DNA from: JBCDGZ01 sp038750655
Lineage (GTDB): Bacteria; Bacteroidota; Bacteroidia; Chitinophagales; Saprospiraceae
NCBI GenBank assembly: GCA_038750655.1
Contig: JBCDGZ010000110.1
Coordinates: forward strand, 1 to 27,629
Length of the DNA: 27,629 nucleotides
Direction: 5' to 3'
Shown: positions 16,055-23,983 of the stretch, in pieces
Numbering within the stretch: position 1 is the first letter of the stretch
How the letters are laid out: the number at the start of each line of letters is the position of its first letter
Program-made: the position numbers and the translations under genes
The notes under the pieces: generated by a model
What the model saw: the letters and a program-made list of their open reading frames with translations, nothing else
Databases searched by the model: none
What the model was told of the DNA's origin: nothing

Positions 16055-16984
16055 ATGAATCTGCTCGATAACTACGAACTCCGCGACCTTGGCAATCTTG
16101 AACTGCTGGCCAAACAAGTCGTTGAAGGCTTCATCATCGGTCTACACAAAAGTCCTTTTCACGGTTTCTCGGTAGAATTTGCCGAACATCGCCTTTACAA
16201 CCCAGGAGAATCCACCAAAAACATCGATTGGAAGGTCTACGCCCGGTCGGACAGATTGTATGTCAAACGTTTCGAAGAAGAAACCAACCTGCGCTGCCAA
16301 ATCGTTATCGATACCTCTTCTTCGATGTATTTTCCCGAAGTCAATAAAAAGAGCAAAGCCTATATCAACAAACTGCGCTTTTCGGCCCTGGCCTCTGCCT
16401 CGCTGATGAATCTGCTGATGAAGCAGCGCGATGCCTTCGGCCTCAGCCTGTTCGATAGCAGCCTCAACATCCATAGCCGCTGTAAATCCAGCACCTCCCA
16501 CTACCGCCTAATGCTGACCTACCTGGATCGGCTCATCAATAACCCCGAGCACAATCGCAGCACCTCCGCCGCTCAGGCCCTCCACCAAATCGCCGACAGC
16601 ATCCACAAACGCTCAATGGTTATCATCTTTAGCGATATGTTTGAGCAAAGCGAAGAAACCGACAAGCTCTTCTCGGCCCTCCAACACCTCAAGCACAACA
16701 AACACGAGGTCATCCTCTTCCACGTCGTCGATAAGGGCAAAGAACTCGATTTCAACTTCGAAAACCGCCCCTACATCTTCGTAGATATGGAAACGGGAGA
16801 AAAAGTCCGCCTACAATCCAATCAGGTCAAAGACTACTACGTCGAACAAATGGCCAAATTCACCGACCAACTCAAGATGAAATGCCTGCAGTACCAAATC
16901 GATTTTATCGAAGCAGACATCCACGCCGGCTTCCGTAACATCTTACAATCTTACTTGGTGAAGCGGAGTAAGATGAATGCTTAG
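16055..16984 (+). CDS. DUF58 protein with a VWA-like MIDAS motif
   Basis: The 309-residue protein has the DUF58 signature RLYNPGESTKNIDWKVYAR (47-65) followed by LYVKRFEEETN and a von Willebrand A-like strand ending D86-T-S88-S-S90, a metal-ion adhesion DxSxS pattern. No membrane segment is seen. DUF58 proteins usually sit beside a MoxR AAA+ ATPase and VWA or batA/batB-type membrane genes and are thought to act in complex assembly or envelope stress. Here no such partner is nearby: trxA is upstream and a repeat region then ppk2 is downstream. It is therefore an orphan copy, or its partner lies elsewhere. C-rich third positions match the mid-window genes. Confidence 0.88.
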   Translation: MNLLDNYELRDLGNLELLAKQVVEGFIIGLHKSPFHGFSVEFAEHRLYNPGESTKNIDWKVYARSDRLYVKRFEEETNLRCQIVIDTSSSMYFPEVNKKSKAYINKLRFSALASASLMNLLMKQRDAFGLSLFDSSLNIHSRCKSSTSHYRLMLTYLDRLINNPEHNRSTSAAQALHQIADSIHKRSMVIIFSDMFEQSEETDKLFSALQHLKHNKHEVILFHVVDKGKELDFNFENRPYIFVDMETGEKVRLQSNQVKDYYVEQMAKFTDQLKMKCLQYQIDFIEADIHAGFRNILQSYLVKRSKMNA

Positions 16985-17012
16985 GGGGAAAATTTCTTGA
17001 AAACTGGTATAT

Positions 17013-17092
17013 TTGGGCGCCTTTGGCGCTGAGGGTGGACGGTGGACGATGGACGGTGGACGATGGACGATGGACGATGGACGATGGACGAT
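17013..17092 (+). repeat. left heptanucleotide-repeat module
   Basis: The near-palindrome GGCGCCTTTGGCGC is followed by eight tandem 7-bp units of the form G[G/A]TGGAC at 17034-17089: three are GGTGGAC (units 1, 2 and 4) and five are GATGGAC. The array has no open frame of note and follows the DUF58 stop by 49 nt. The same module occurs inverted at 17154-17258, with a 61-bp unique core between. Confidence 0.85.
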
Positions 17093-17117
17093 AAAACGCA
17101 GTAAGACGTGAATGCTG

Positions 17118-17129
17118 TGCGGAGCCGCA
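17118..17129. other. small hairpin in the core between the two repeat modules
   Basis: TGCGG (17118-17122) and CCGCA (17125-17129) form a 5-bp stem with a 2-nt loop in the non-repeated core (17093-17153). It is near the centre of the inverted module pair. It may be chance, because the stem is short. Confidence 0.35.
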
Positions 17130-17153
17130 TATTATTACAAACCACTACTTTCG

Positions 17154-17258
17154 CCGTCAACCGTCAACCGTCAACCGTCCACCAAAACGCCAAAGGCATC
17201 AACCGTCAACCAAAATGCCAAAGGCATCAACCGTCAACCAAAACGCCAAAGGCGTCAC
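17154..17258 (-). repeat. right heptanucleotide-repeat module, inverted relative to the left one
   Basis: On the plus strand three CCGTCAA units and one CCGTCCA (17154-17181) are followed by two 28-bp units (17182-17209 and 17210-17237) and a 21-bp partial unit. Each 28-bp unit is itself four heptamers long and has the form CCAAAACGCCAAAGGCATCAA plus CCGTCAA, apart from single-base changes. Read on the minus strand this is GCCTTTGGC-TTTTGG followed by GTTGACG-type heptamers, the same order as in the left module. The array runs to within 4 bp of the ppk2 start codon. Confidence 0.85.
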
Positions 17259-17262
17259 CAAC

Positions 17263-18006
17263 ATGATTAAACTTTCCGAAATCTCCACCCGCCCACCGAA
17301 GGGCACCGATGAAGAAGCCATCCGCGATGAAACCAAAAAATTAGTCCGCCGCATAGGGGACTTGCAGTACCTGATGCAGGCCGAAGGTAAGCGCAGCTTG
17401 CTGGTGGTCTTTCAGGGAATGGACTCTAGTGGAAAAGACGGCGCAACGGCCAAGGTCTTTGCGCGCTGTAGCCCTTCCGGTGTCGTAGCACACGGATTCA
17501 AGAAGCCTTCAGAGGAAGAATTTGCCCACGATTTTCTCTGGCGGATTCACCAAAAAGCACCGCGTAAGGGTATGATTACCATTTTTAATCGCTCTCATTA
17601 CGAAGATATTCTTATTCAGCGAGTGCACGGCTGGATTACAGAGGAGCGAGTGAATAAGCGCATCGCGGCCATCAATGCCTTCGAAGAATTGCTAGAATTT
17701 GACAACAATACCACCATTCTGAAGTTTTATATGCACCTCTCCCGCGAGCGGCAAAAGGAAAAATTGCAGGAGCGCATTGATGATCCCGAAAAGAATTGGA
17801 AACACAATGACAATGATTGGAAGGAGGCGGCGCTGTGGGACGATTACCGTAGGGCCTATGAAGATGCCATCAATCGCTGCAATAGCATCCCCTGGCACAT
17901 CGCGCCGGTCGACGCCCGCTGGTACCGCAATTATTGGATCGCCAAAAAAGTGGTAGAAACGCTGGAGAGCTTCGATATGAAATTGCCGACTCTAAAGAAA
18001 GACTAG
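17263..18006 (+). CDS. ppk2: polyphosphate kinase 2 family protein
   Basis: The 247-residue protein is called from the ATG at 17263 (MIKLSEISTRPP). A longer frame starts at 17215, but its extra 16 residues are translated repeat DNA (NQNAKG-type) and are rejected. The PPK2 domain has Walker A GMDSSGKD at 52-59, the lid/Walker B-like block FNRSHYEDIL (108-117) and the C-terminal W..I.PVDARWYRNYWIAK block. PPK2 enzymes transfer phosphate between polyphosphate and nucleotides; the single-domain length fits the class that makes ADP or ATP (or GTP) from AMP/ADP and polyphosphate, but the class cannot be fixed by eye. Cytoplasmic. It lies 3 bp before hslR, so the two are likely co-transcribed. Confidence 0.93.
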   Translation: MIKLSEISTRPPKGTDEEAIRDETKKLVRRIGDLQYLMQAEGKRSLLVVFQGMDSSGKDGATAKVFARCSPSGVVAHGFKKPSEEEFAHDFLWRIHQKAPRKGMITIFNRSHYEDILIQRVHGWITEERVNKRIAAINAFEELLEFDNNTTILKFYMHLSRERQKEKLQERIDDPEKNWKHNDNDWKEAALWDDYRRAYEDAINRCNSIPWHIAPVDARWYRNYWIAKKVVETLESFDMKLPTLKKD

Positions 18007-18009
18007 CCT

Positions 18010-18393
18010 ATGGCAGACAAAGTGAGAATTGATAAATGGCTATGGAGCGTCCGTATTTTCAAATCCCGCACCATCGCCTCTGATGCTTGTAAATCTGGTA
18101 AGGTCCGTATTGGGGAATCCTCGGTCAAACCCTCTTATTTGGCCATAGTCGGGGAGACTGTTCACGTACGAAAGAATGGCTTCAATATGGTTTATAAAAT
18201 TGTGAAGCTGATTGAAAAGCGCGTCGGCTCACCCATCGCGGTAGAGTGCTACGAGGACCTGACCTCGGACGAAGAACTCAATAAGTACAAAGACTGGTAC
18301 GTTGGTAAGGCATCTGCCGAAAAACGCGAAAAAGGCAGTGGTAGACCCACCAAGCGCGATCGACGCACACTCGACCGCTATAAGGATTCCTAA
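18010..18393 (+). CDS. hslR: S4-domain RNA-binding protein, Hsp15 (HslR) type
   Basis: The 127-residue protein begins with an S4 RNA-binding domain: VRIDKWLWSVRIFKSRTIAS then DACKSGKVRIGESSVKPS (about residues 5-45), and a basic Lys/Arg-rich tail (EKREKGSGRPTKRDRRTLD), the arrangement of E. coli Hsp15. Hsp15 binds stalled 50S subunits carrying nascent chain-tRNA and helps recycle them after heat shock. The start is 3 bp after the ppk2 stop, so it is presumably transcribed with it. Its stop is three bases from the stop of the convergent dehydrogenase gene. Confidence 0.88.
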   Translation: MADKVRIDKWLWSVRIFKSRTIASDACKSGKVRIGESSVKPSYLAIVGETVHVRKNGFNMVYKIVKLIEKRVGSPIAVECYEDLTSDEELNKYKDWYVGKASAEKREKGSGRPTKRDRRTLDRYKDS

Positions 18394-18396
18394 TTT

Positions 18397-19287
18397 TTAT
18401 TTGCTGAATGTAGGGGCAACGACCAAGTCCTTGCTGCCTTTGGTATAGACGTAGAATCCTTCTCCTGATTTACGCCCCATTTTGCCTGCGGTGACCATAT
18501 TGACCAGCAGTGGACAGGGAGCGTACTTGGGATTGCCGAAACCGTCGTGCAGCACCCGACAGATGGCCAGAACAACGTCGAGACCAATAAAATCTGCCAA
18601 TTGCAGCGGACCCATCGGATGCGCCATGCCCAATTTCATCACCGAGTCAATTTCCGCTACACCGGCTACGCCTTCGTGCAAAGCATAGATGGCCTCATTG
18701 ATCATAGGAATGAGGATGCGATTGGCGACAAAGCCCGGATAATCGTTGGCCTCAACGGGCACTTTACCCAGCTGGCGGGACAGCTCCATGATGCTTTGCG
18801 TGGTGGCATCGCTGGTGGCATAGCCTCGGATGACCTCGATGAGCTTCATCACCGGAACGGGATTCATGAAGTGCATACCGATCACCTGCTCGGGGCGGCC
18901 GGTGGCCGCAGCGATTTTGGTGATGGAGATGGAGGAGGTATTGGTAGCGAGGATGGCGGCAGGAGGCGCCGCCTGATCGATTTGTTGGAATATTTTGAGT
19001 TTGAGGTCGATGTTTTCGGTGGCGGCCTCTATGACTAGGTCGGCAGTTGGGCAGGCTTCAGCCAGGTCGGTGAGGGTGTGAAGGCGGCCGAGGGTAGCGG
19101 CCTTGTCTTCTTCTGTAATTCTTTCTTTGCGAATCATCCGATCCAGATTCCCTCCAATGGTGGCCAGTGCCTTTTCCAGAGCGGCTGCGGAAACATCAAC
19201 TAGATTCACCTCATAGCCTTTCATGGCAAAAACGTGAGCAATGCCGTTTCCCATTGTTCCGGCTCCAATAACGGTGATTTTTTGCAT
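18397..19287 (-). CDS. hbd: 3-hydroxybutyryl-CoA / 3-hydroxyacyl-CoA dehydrogenase
   Basis: A 296-residue single-domain-pair enzyme. The N-terminal Rossmann fold has GAGTMGNGIAH (8-18) and the NAD-ribose acidic end VDVS. The catalytic His is H139 in GMHFMNPVPVMKLIEVI, with Glu151 as its partner. The C-terminal domain carries NDYPGFVANRIL and MKLGMAHPMGPLQLAD. It oxidises L-3-hydroxyacyl-CoA, or reduces acetoacetyl-CoA, with NAD(H) or NADP(H). The length matches stand-alone Hbd/PaaH enzymes rather than fused FadB proteins. No other beta-oxidation gene is in the window. It begins at one side of the 484-bp divergent region shared with glpD. Confidence 0.92.
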   Translation of the reverse strand: MQKITVIGAGTMGNGIAHVFAMKGYEVNLVDVSAAALEKALATIGGNLDRMIRKERITEEDKAATLGRLHTLTDLAEACPTADLVIEAATENIDLKLKIFQQIDQAAPPAAILATNTSSISITKIAAATGRPEQVIGMHFMNPVPVMKLIEVIRGYATSDATTQSIMELSRQLGKVPVEANDYPGFVANRILIPMINEAIYALHEGVAGVAEIDSVMKLGMAHPMGPLQLADFIGLDVVLAICRVLHDGFGNPKYAPCPLLVNMVTAGKMGRKSGEGFYVYTKGSKDLVVAPTFSK

Positions 19288-19624
19288 ATCGATATCGAGT
19301 ATTTTGGATGGATTACAGCAAAAGTGAGCAGTAAACCAGGTAAATTTTGCGCGAAGATAGGCCTTTTGTAGAAGTTTAGGAAGAAACGTTGCTTGATTGT
19401 ATTGTTAATTTTCATTATATTTATATTAAATAGTTTGACGGAATTATCGATTAGCTATTTTTTTTAAGATTTTACAAAAGTGCTTCAAAACTTCCTTGCA
19501 GTCAGTTTATTCAGCAATTTCGCAAAATCAAAATAGCTTATCAATAATTTGTTTCCGTCTCTTACTCTAATTGGCCTCGGCCAGTTCTTATCGGGTTCTT
19601 GCGCTGAAAAAAATAAATCTTTCC

Positions 19625-19660
19625 AAAATTTAGGGCTGTCTGTGGGCGGCCCTAAATTTT
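19625..19660 (+). terminator. terminator-like hairpin without an upstream gene
   Basis: AAAATTTAGGGC (19625-19636) and GCCCTAAATTTT (19649-19660) form a perfect 12-bp stem with a 12-nt loop, and the following base is another T before CCCC. An A-rich stretch precedes it. Both flanking genes point away from it, so it ends no annotated gene. It lies upstream of the glpD promoter candidate and so cannot attenuate transcripts from that promoter. Confidence 0.5.
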
Positions 19661-19710
19661 TCCCCTACCATTAGGGTAATCCTTTTCCTCACTTTGCTGT
19701 TTATTAGATA

Positions 19711-19741
19711 TTGTAATGATACGTCCCTTGTTGTATCTTTG
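19711..19741 (+). promoter_or_regulatory. Bacteroidota-type promoter for glpD
   Basis: TTG (19711-19713), a 20-nt spacer and TATCTTTG (19734-19741) match the -33/-7 consensus TTG-N17-23-TAnnTTTG. Transcription would start near 19746-19750, about 25 nt before the ATG at 19772. This also rules out a start at 19694. Confidence 0.6.
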
Positions 19742-19771
19742 ACACCAAGCAACTCACTAAATCTTTCTTTT

Positions 19772-21442
19772 ATGAATCTCCTGTCTTCCGCCAACCGCAA
19801 AGCCATCATCGAGCAATTGGATAATCAGCACTTCGACCTCGCCGTCATCGGTGGAGGCATCACCGGGGCGGGTATCGCCCTGGACGCTGCATCTAGAGGA
19901 TTAAAAGTAGCCTTGATTGAAAAAAATGATTTCGCCTCCGGTACCAGCAGTCGTTCCACCAAACTTATCCACGGCGGGCTGCGCTACCTCAAGCAGCTTG
20001 AGATTGGACTGGTGCGTGAAGTTGGGCAAGAAAGAGCTATTGTGCATCAATTAGCGCCTCACCTGGTGATCGCCGAAAAGATGCTGCTGCCCCTTATTGA
20101 GGGGGGAACGTTGGGAAAAATCGGAACCAACCTGGCGCTGATGGTCTACGACTTTCTGGCTGGTGTAGAGTCGGAGGATAAGCGGAAGATGCTGAGTGCA
20201 GAAGAAACCAAAACTCTGGAGCCGCTACTTCGGGATGATATTCTCAAGGGAGGAGGCTTCTACGCCGAATACCGTACTGACGATGCCCGCCTGACCATTG
20301 AGATCATCAAGAAAGCGGCCGAGTACGGTGCCATTAGCCTTAATTATGTCAAGGCAGAAAATTTCCTTTATGACGAGTCACAAAAGGTCAAGGGGCTGAG
20401 TTGTTTGGATATGGATAATGGAGAACGCTTTAATATTCACTGCGACTATGTAGTCAGTGCCGCAGGCCCCTGGGTCGATAAAATCCGCAAGGTCGATCAG
20501 TCTTTGACAGGCAAGCACCTCTTCTTGACCAAAGGCGTACACCTAGTCGTTCCTCACGAGCGGCTGCCCCTGCGCCAATCGGTCTATTTCGATGTACCCG
20601 ATGGCCGCATGATCTTTGCCATTCCCCGCCATAAAATCACCTACATCGGCACTACCGATACCCCCTATGATGGGGACATCAACCACATTTTGACCAATCA
20701 GGAAGACGCAGATTATCTCTTGAAAGCGGTCAATAATATGTTTCCCACCGTCCAGCTGAACAACGATGATGTCATTTCCAGCTGGGCCGGGCTGCGCCCG
20801 CTGATTCACGAAGAGGGCAAATCAGCTTCCGAGCTGTCGCGCAAGGATGAAATTTTTGAATCCCCCACCGGCTTGATTTCCATTGCTGGCGGAAAGCTCA
20901 CCGGATACCGCAAGATGGCCGAGCGGGTGGTCGATGAAGTCGCAGAGCGTTACGAGGCGGCGGGCAAAGGCCAGCTCCAGGCTTGCCATACCAACCAGAT
21001 CGACCTGGGCGGCGGCCCCTTTGATCATGGAGCAGCAGTGGAGGCTTACGCCCAGCAGGTGAGCCAGCAAGTGCAGAAAGCAGGGCTACCGGAAAGTACG
21101 GCCCGCTACCTGGTGTACAACTACGGCAAACAATCCGCGCAAATCCTCGAAGACCTGCGCTCTTATCCAGATGATGTCGTTGTTGCGCTGGCCCGCGCAG
21201 AACTGAAATTCTGTATTGAAAAAGAACTCACCCTCAAACCCGCCGACTTCTTCAGCCGCCGAACGGGCCGACTCTACTTCGACATTCAAAGCATTCGCCC
21301 CGTCCTTTCGGCCGTACTCGACGACTTCCAAAATACCTTCGGTTGGACGCAGGAGCAATATGAACAAGAAAAAAGCTATATTGAGCAATCGATGTACGAA
21401 GCGGCCAATTTCGAGTACTCGAAGATGGCCAAACCTTCTTAG
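19772..21442 (+). CDS. glpD: aerobic glycerol-3-phosphate dehydrogenase
   Basis: The 556-residue enzyme is called from the ATG at 19772, downstream of the promoter; the open frame begins 26 codons earlier, inside the promoter, with residues unlike the family. Features: FDLAVIGGGITGAGIALDAASRG (FAD-binding Rossmann motif, GGGITGAG at 27-34), the GTSSRSTKLIHGGLRYL block, and the IGTTDTPYDGD and AGLRPLI motifs of the DAO family. It oxidises sn-glycerol-3-phosphate to dihydroxyacetone phosphate at the membrane and passes electrons through FAD to menaquinone. No glpK or glpF is adjacent. The GH31 gene follows after 21 bp, so the two may be one transcript. Confidence 0.94.
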   Translation: MNLLSSANRKAIIEQLDNQHFDLAVIGGGITGAGIALDAASRGLKVALIEKNDFASGTSSRSTKLIHGGLRYLKQLEIGLVREVGQERAIVHQLAPHLVIAEKMLLPLIEGGTLGKIGTNLALMVYDFLAGVESEDKRKMLSAEETKTLEPLLRDDILKGGGFYAEYRTDDARLTIEIIKKAAEYGAISLNYVKAENFLYDESQKVKGLSCLDMDNGERFNIHCDYVVSAAGPWVDKIRKVDQSLTGKHLFLTKGVHLVVPHERLPLRQSVYFDVPDGRMIFAIPRHKITYIGTTDTPYDGDINHILTNQEDADYLLKAVNNMFPTVQLNNDDVISSWAGLRPLIHEEGKSASELSRKDEIFESPTGLISIAGGKLTGYRKMAERVVDEVAERYEAAGKGQLQACHTNQIDLGGGPFDHGAAVEAYAQQVSQQVQKAGLPESTARYLVYNYGKQSAQILEDLRSYPDDVVVALARAELKFCIEKELTLKPADFFSRRTGRLYFDIQSIRPVLSAVLDDFQNTFGWTQEQYEQEKSYIEQSMYEAANFEYSKMAKPS

Positions 21443-21463
21443 CTTTTATCCACAATCTTAATC

Positions 21464-23983
21464 ATGGGAAAACAAAAAGAAAAGAACCAACTTGTTCCTT
21501 TGGCATCTACCGAAGGGCACGACCGCTATCCCGATGTTTATCACGACTTTATACCCGATCGAGTCAGCAATATCCAGAAGCGGGGCAATACCGTAAGGAT
21601 TGATTGTGAAAATGGGATTGCCCTAAAAATTTATATCCTCAACCCCGGTATCATTCGCTTGCGTTACGCTGTTAAAGGAGAGTTTGAACAAGATTTCTCT
21701 TACGCCATTGATCCACAGTTCAAAGCCAGTCGGCTGCGCTCCCGATTGGAGGAAAGCGACAAGGGCTACTGCCTAATGACCAGTGAGCTGATGTGTAAGA
21801 TTACGAAGGAAGGCCTCAAAGTACATTTTTTCGACAGCACTACCCGAAAATCCATCTGCCGGGAATCTGGGGGCTTCTCCGCCCGCAGCACCATTCTCAA
21901 AGGACTTACCCATGTTACGATAGAAAAAAAAGCTCCGAAGAATGAGCAGTACTTTGGCTTGGGCGACAAATCCTGCGCCCTCAATTTGAGGGATAAACAA
22001 TTGCAGAATTGGACTACCGATGCCTTTGGTTATGGTAAAGATAGTGATCCGCTGTATCGGGCCGTCCCTTTTTATTATGGTTTGTTCAATGGCCGAGCCT
22101 ACGGTATTTTCATGGACAATCCCTATCGCTCTCATTTTCATTTTGGGGGTAAAAAAAGCCGGGCGACCACCTTCAGCGCCGAAGGGGGCGAGATGAACTA
22201 CTACTTCATCTACGGCCCTGACCTTCATACCGTCGCCAAACGCTACACACAACTGACGGGTACTCCGGACCTACCGCCCCTCTGGGCCCTGGGCTTCCAC
22301 CAATGCCGTTGGAGCTACTACCCAGAATCCAGAGTCATGGAACTGGCCCAGCAATTTAGAAATCAAAATATCCCCTGCGATGCCATTTATCTGGACATCG
22401 ATTATATGGATGGTTACCGCTGTTTTACTTGGGACAACAACCATTTCCCCGATCCTCAGAAGATGATCAGCCGACTGCGCAACAAAGGTTTTCGCACCGT
22501 CGTGATGATCGATCCAGGCATTAAAGTCGATAATGACTACAATGTCTACGCCATCGGCAAGGCCCGCAACTATTTCTGCCGTCGTGCCGAAGGCGAGCTG
22601 ATGATTGGCCCAGTTTGGCCAGCCGACTGCGCATTTCCCGATTTCACCAACCCTAAGGTTCGCCAATGGTGGGGGACGCTCTACAAGAGCCTGTATCAGC
22701 AAATGGAGGTGGATGGTTTTTGGAATGATATGAATGAGCCCGCCGTCTTCAAAATCAATCGGAAGACCTTCCCCGACGATGTGCGCCACGACTACGATGG
22801 CCAAGGCAGCAGCCACAAAAAAGCACACAATATTTACGGCCTCAATATGACCCGCGCTACCTACGACGGCCTCAAAAAGCTCAAGCCTCGGCAGCGCCCC
22901 TTCCTGCTGACCAGGGCCACCTTTGCCGGCGGACAACGCTACGCCTCCGTCTGGACCGGCGACAATATCGCCAGCTGGGAACACCTACAGATGGCTAACC
23001 GCCAATGCCAGCGCCTCAGCATCTCCGGCTTCTCCTTCAACGGCACCGACATCGGCGGCTTCGTCGACCTCCCCAGCGGAGAACTCTTTGTTCGCTGGTT
23101 GCAGCTCGGCATTTTCCACCCCCTCTTCCGCGTCCACTCGATGGGCAATAACGAAGATGGCGCCGGCGAAATCGACATGGAAAATGTCAAAGCCAAGGAG
23201 GCCATCAACCGCATGGATCAAGAACCCTGGGCCTTCGGCGAACCCTACACCGATTATGCTCGCCAGGCCATTCAATGGCGCTACCAATGGCTGCCCTACC
23301 TCTACACTGCCTTCTGGCAATACAGCACCAGCGGTCGCCCCATGCTGCAATCGCTGGTCTTCGAAGATCAACATGATCCCGTCACTCATAAACGCGAACA
23401 AGAGTTCATCTTTGGAGATCATCTGCTGGTCGCTCCGGTCTGCAAGCCAGGTCTGAAAAGCCAAAAAGTCTATCTGCCCAAGGGCCACTGGTACAACTAC
23501 TGGACCGGCAAGGCATTGAAAGGGGCCAAGAAATTCAGCATTGCTACTCCAATCGAGCGGATTCCATTATTCGTCCGCGCGGGAGCCATTTTTCCCCACT
23601 ACCCTATCCAGCAGTATACTGGGCAAAAGAAAATCAATCAGCTCAGCCTCCATGCTTACTACGGTAGAGAGGAGCTAAAAAGCCAGCTATACGAAGATTC
23701 GGGCGATGGTTTTGAGCACCACAAGGGGCAGTTCAGTCTGCGGCATTATCGCAGTGGGGGCACTGCCCAGGAGTTTTACATCGAGCAGCTTAAAGAGGGA
23801 AGGCTCCGCAACTCCTATCGCAACTGCAAGATTTTCTTCCACGGCCTGCCTTTCAAGCCGAGCAGTTGTATGGTAGATGGCAAAAAACTTCGCATCAGCA
23901 GAAAAACCGACACCCTCTTTCCCGTTTATTCAGTTGTTGCGCCCAAGAATTTCCAGAAACTCCTCCTAAATGCCAAATCTTAA
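21464..23983 (+). CDS. glycoside hydrolase family 31 (alpha-glucosidase type)
   Basis: The 839-residue enzyme has the GH31 order of parts: an N-terminal beta-sandwich with YFGLGDKS, then the (beta/alpha)8 barrel starting at PPLWALGFHQCRWSY, the nucleophile motif FWNDMNEPAVF (419-429, Asp422), and the acid/base Asp500 in WTGDN after RPFLLTRATFAGGQR. The C-terminal domains follow. The motifs fit alpha-glucosidase rather than alpha-xylosidase, but the exact substrate is not certain. No signal peptide is present, so it should act in the cytoplasm on imported malto- or isomalto-oligosaccharides, making glucose. Its TAA overlaps the ATG of the next gene (TAATG, 23981-23985), implying translational coupling. 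Confidence 0.93.
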   Translation: MGKQKEKNQLVPLASTEGHDRYPDVYHDFIPDRVSNIQKRGNTVRIDCENGIALKIYILNPGIIRLRYAVKGEFEQDFSYAIDPQFKASRLRSRLEESDKGYCLMTSELMCKITKEGLKVHFFDSTTRKSICRESGGFSARSTILKGLTHVTIEKKAPKNEQYFGLGDKSCALNLRDKQLQNWTTDAFGYGKDSDPLYRAVPFYYGLFNGRAYGIFMDNPYRSHFHFGGKKSRATTFSAEGGEMNYYFIYGPDLHTVAKRYTQLTGTPDLPPLWALGFHQCRWSYYPESRVMELAQQFRNQNIPCDAIYLDIDYMDGYRCFTWDNNHFPDPQKMISRLRNKGFRTVVMIDPGIKVDNDYNVYAIGKARNYFCRRAEGELMIGPVWPADCAFPDFTNPKVRQWWGTLYKSLYQQMEVDGFWNDMNEPAVFKINRKTFPDDVRHDYDGQGSSHKKAHNIYGLNMTRATYDGLKKLKPRQRPFLLTRATFAGGQRYASVWTGDNIASWEHLQMANRQCQRLSISGFSFNGTDIGGFVDLPSGELFVRWLQLGIFHPLFRVHSMGNNEDGAGEIDMENVKAKEAINRMDQEPWAFGEPYTDYARQAIQWRYQWLPYLYTAFWQYSTSGRPMLQSLVFEDQHDPVTHKREQEFIFGDHLLVAPVCKPGLKSQKVYLPKGHWYNYWTGKALKGAKKFSIATPIERIPLFVRAGAIFPHYPIQQYTGQKKINQLSLHAYYGREELKSQLYEDSGDGFEHHKGQFSLRHYRSGGTAQEFYIEQLKEGRLRNSYRNCKIFFHGLPFKPSSCMVDGKKLRISRKTDTLFPVYSVVAPKNFQKLLLNAKS

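Larger units (their letters stand above)
19288..19771. other. 484-bp gene-free divergent region between hbd and glpD
   Basis: Neither strand has a credible coding frame here. The sequence is AT-rich at 19400-19560 with T tracts, then holds a small hairpin TGGCC-TC-GGCCA (19572-19583), a perfect terminator-like hairpin (19625-19660) and the glpD promoter candidate (19711-19741). On the hbd side the best -7-like sequence is TATCTTCG on the minus strand near 19354-19361, one base off TAnnTTTG and without a clear -33 box. The middle part is a place where a small RNA could lie. Confidence 0.6.

Noticed and set aside
17034..17258. CRISPR array
   Set aside because: Units are 7 bp with no unique spacers and no cas genes nearby; the 28-bp period is four joined heptamers.
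16055..18393. A MoxR-type operon containing the DUF58 gene
   Set aside because: No MoxR ATPase, VWA or batA/batB-like genes are present on either side; the repeat modules separate DUF58 from ppk2.
19694..19771. 26-codon N-terminal extension of glpD
   Set aside because: It covers the best promoter match in the window and has residues unlike GlpD; the ATG at 19772 starts directly before the family sequence.
22271..22984. 237-codon minus-strand open frame inside the GH31 gene
   Set aside because: The plus strand carries the catalytic GH31 motifs; the complement is open because of the C-rich codon usage and shows no family features.
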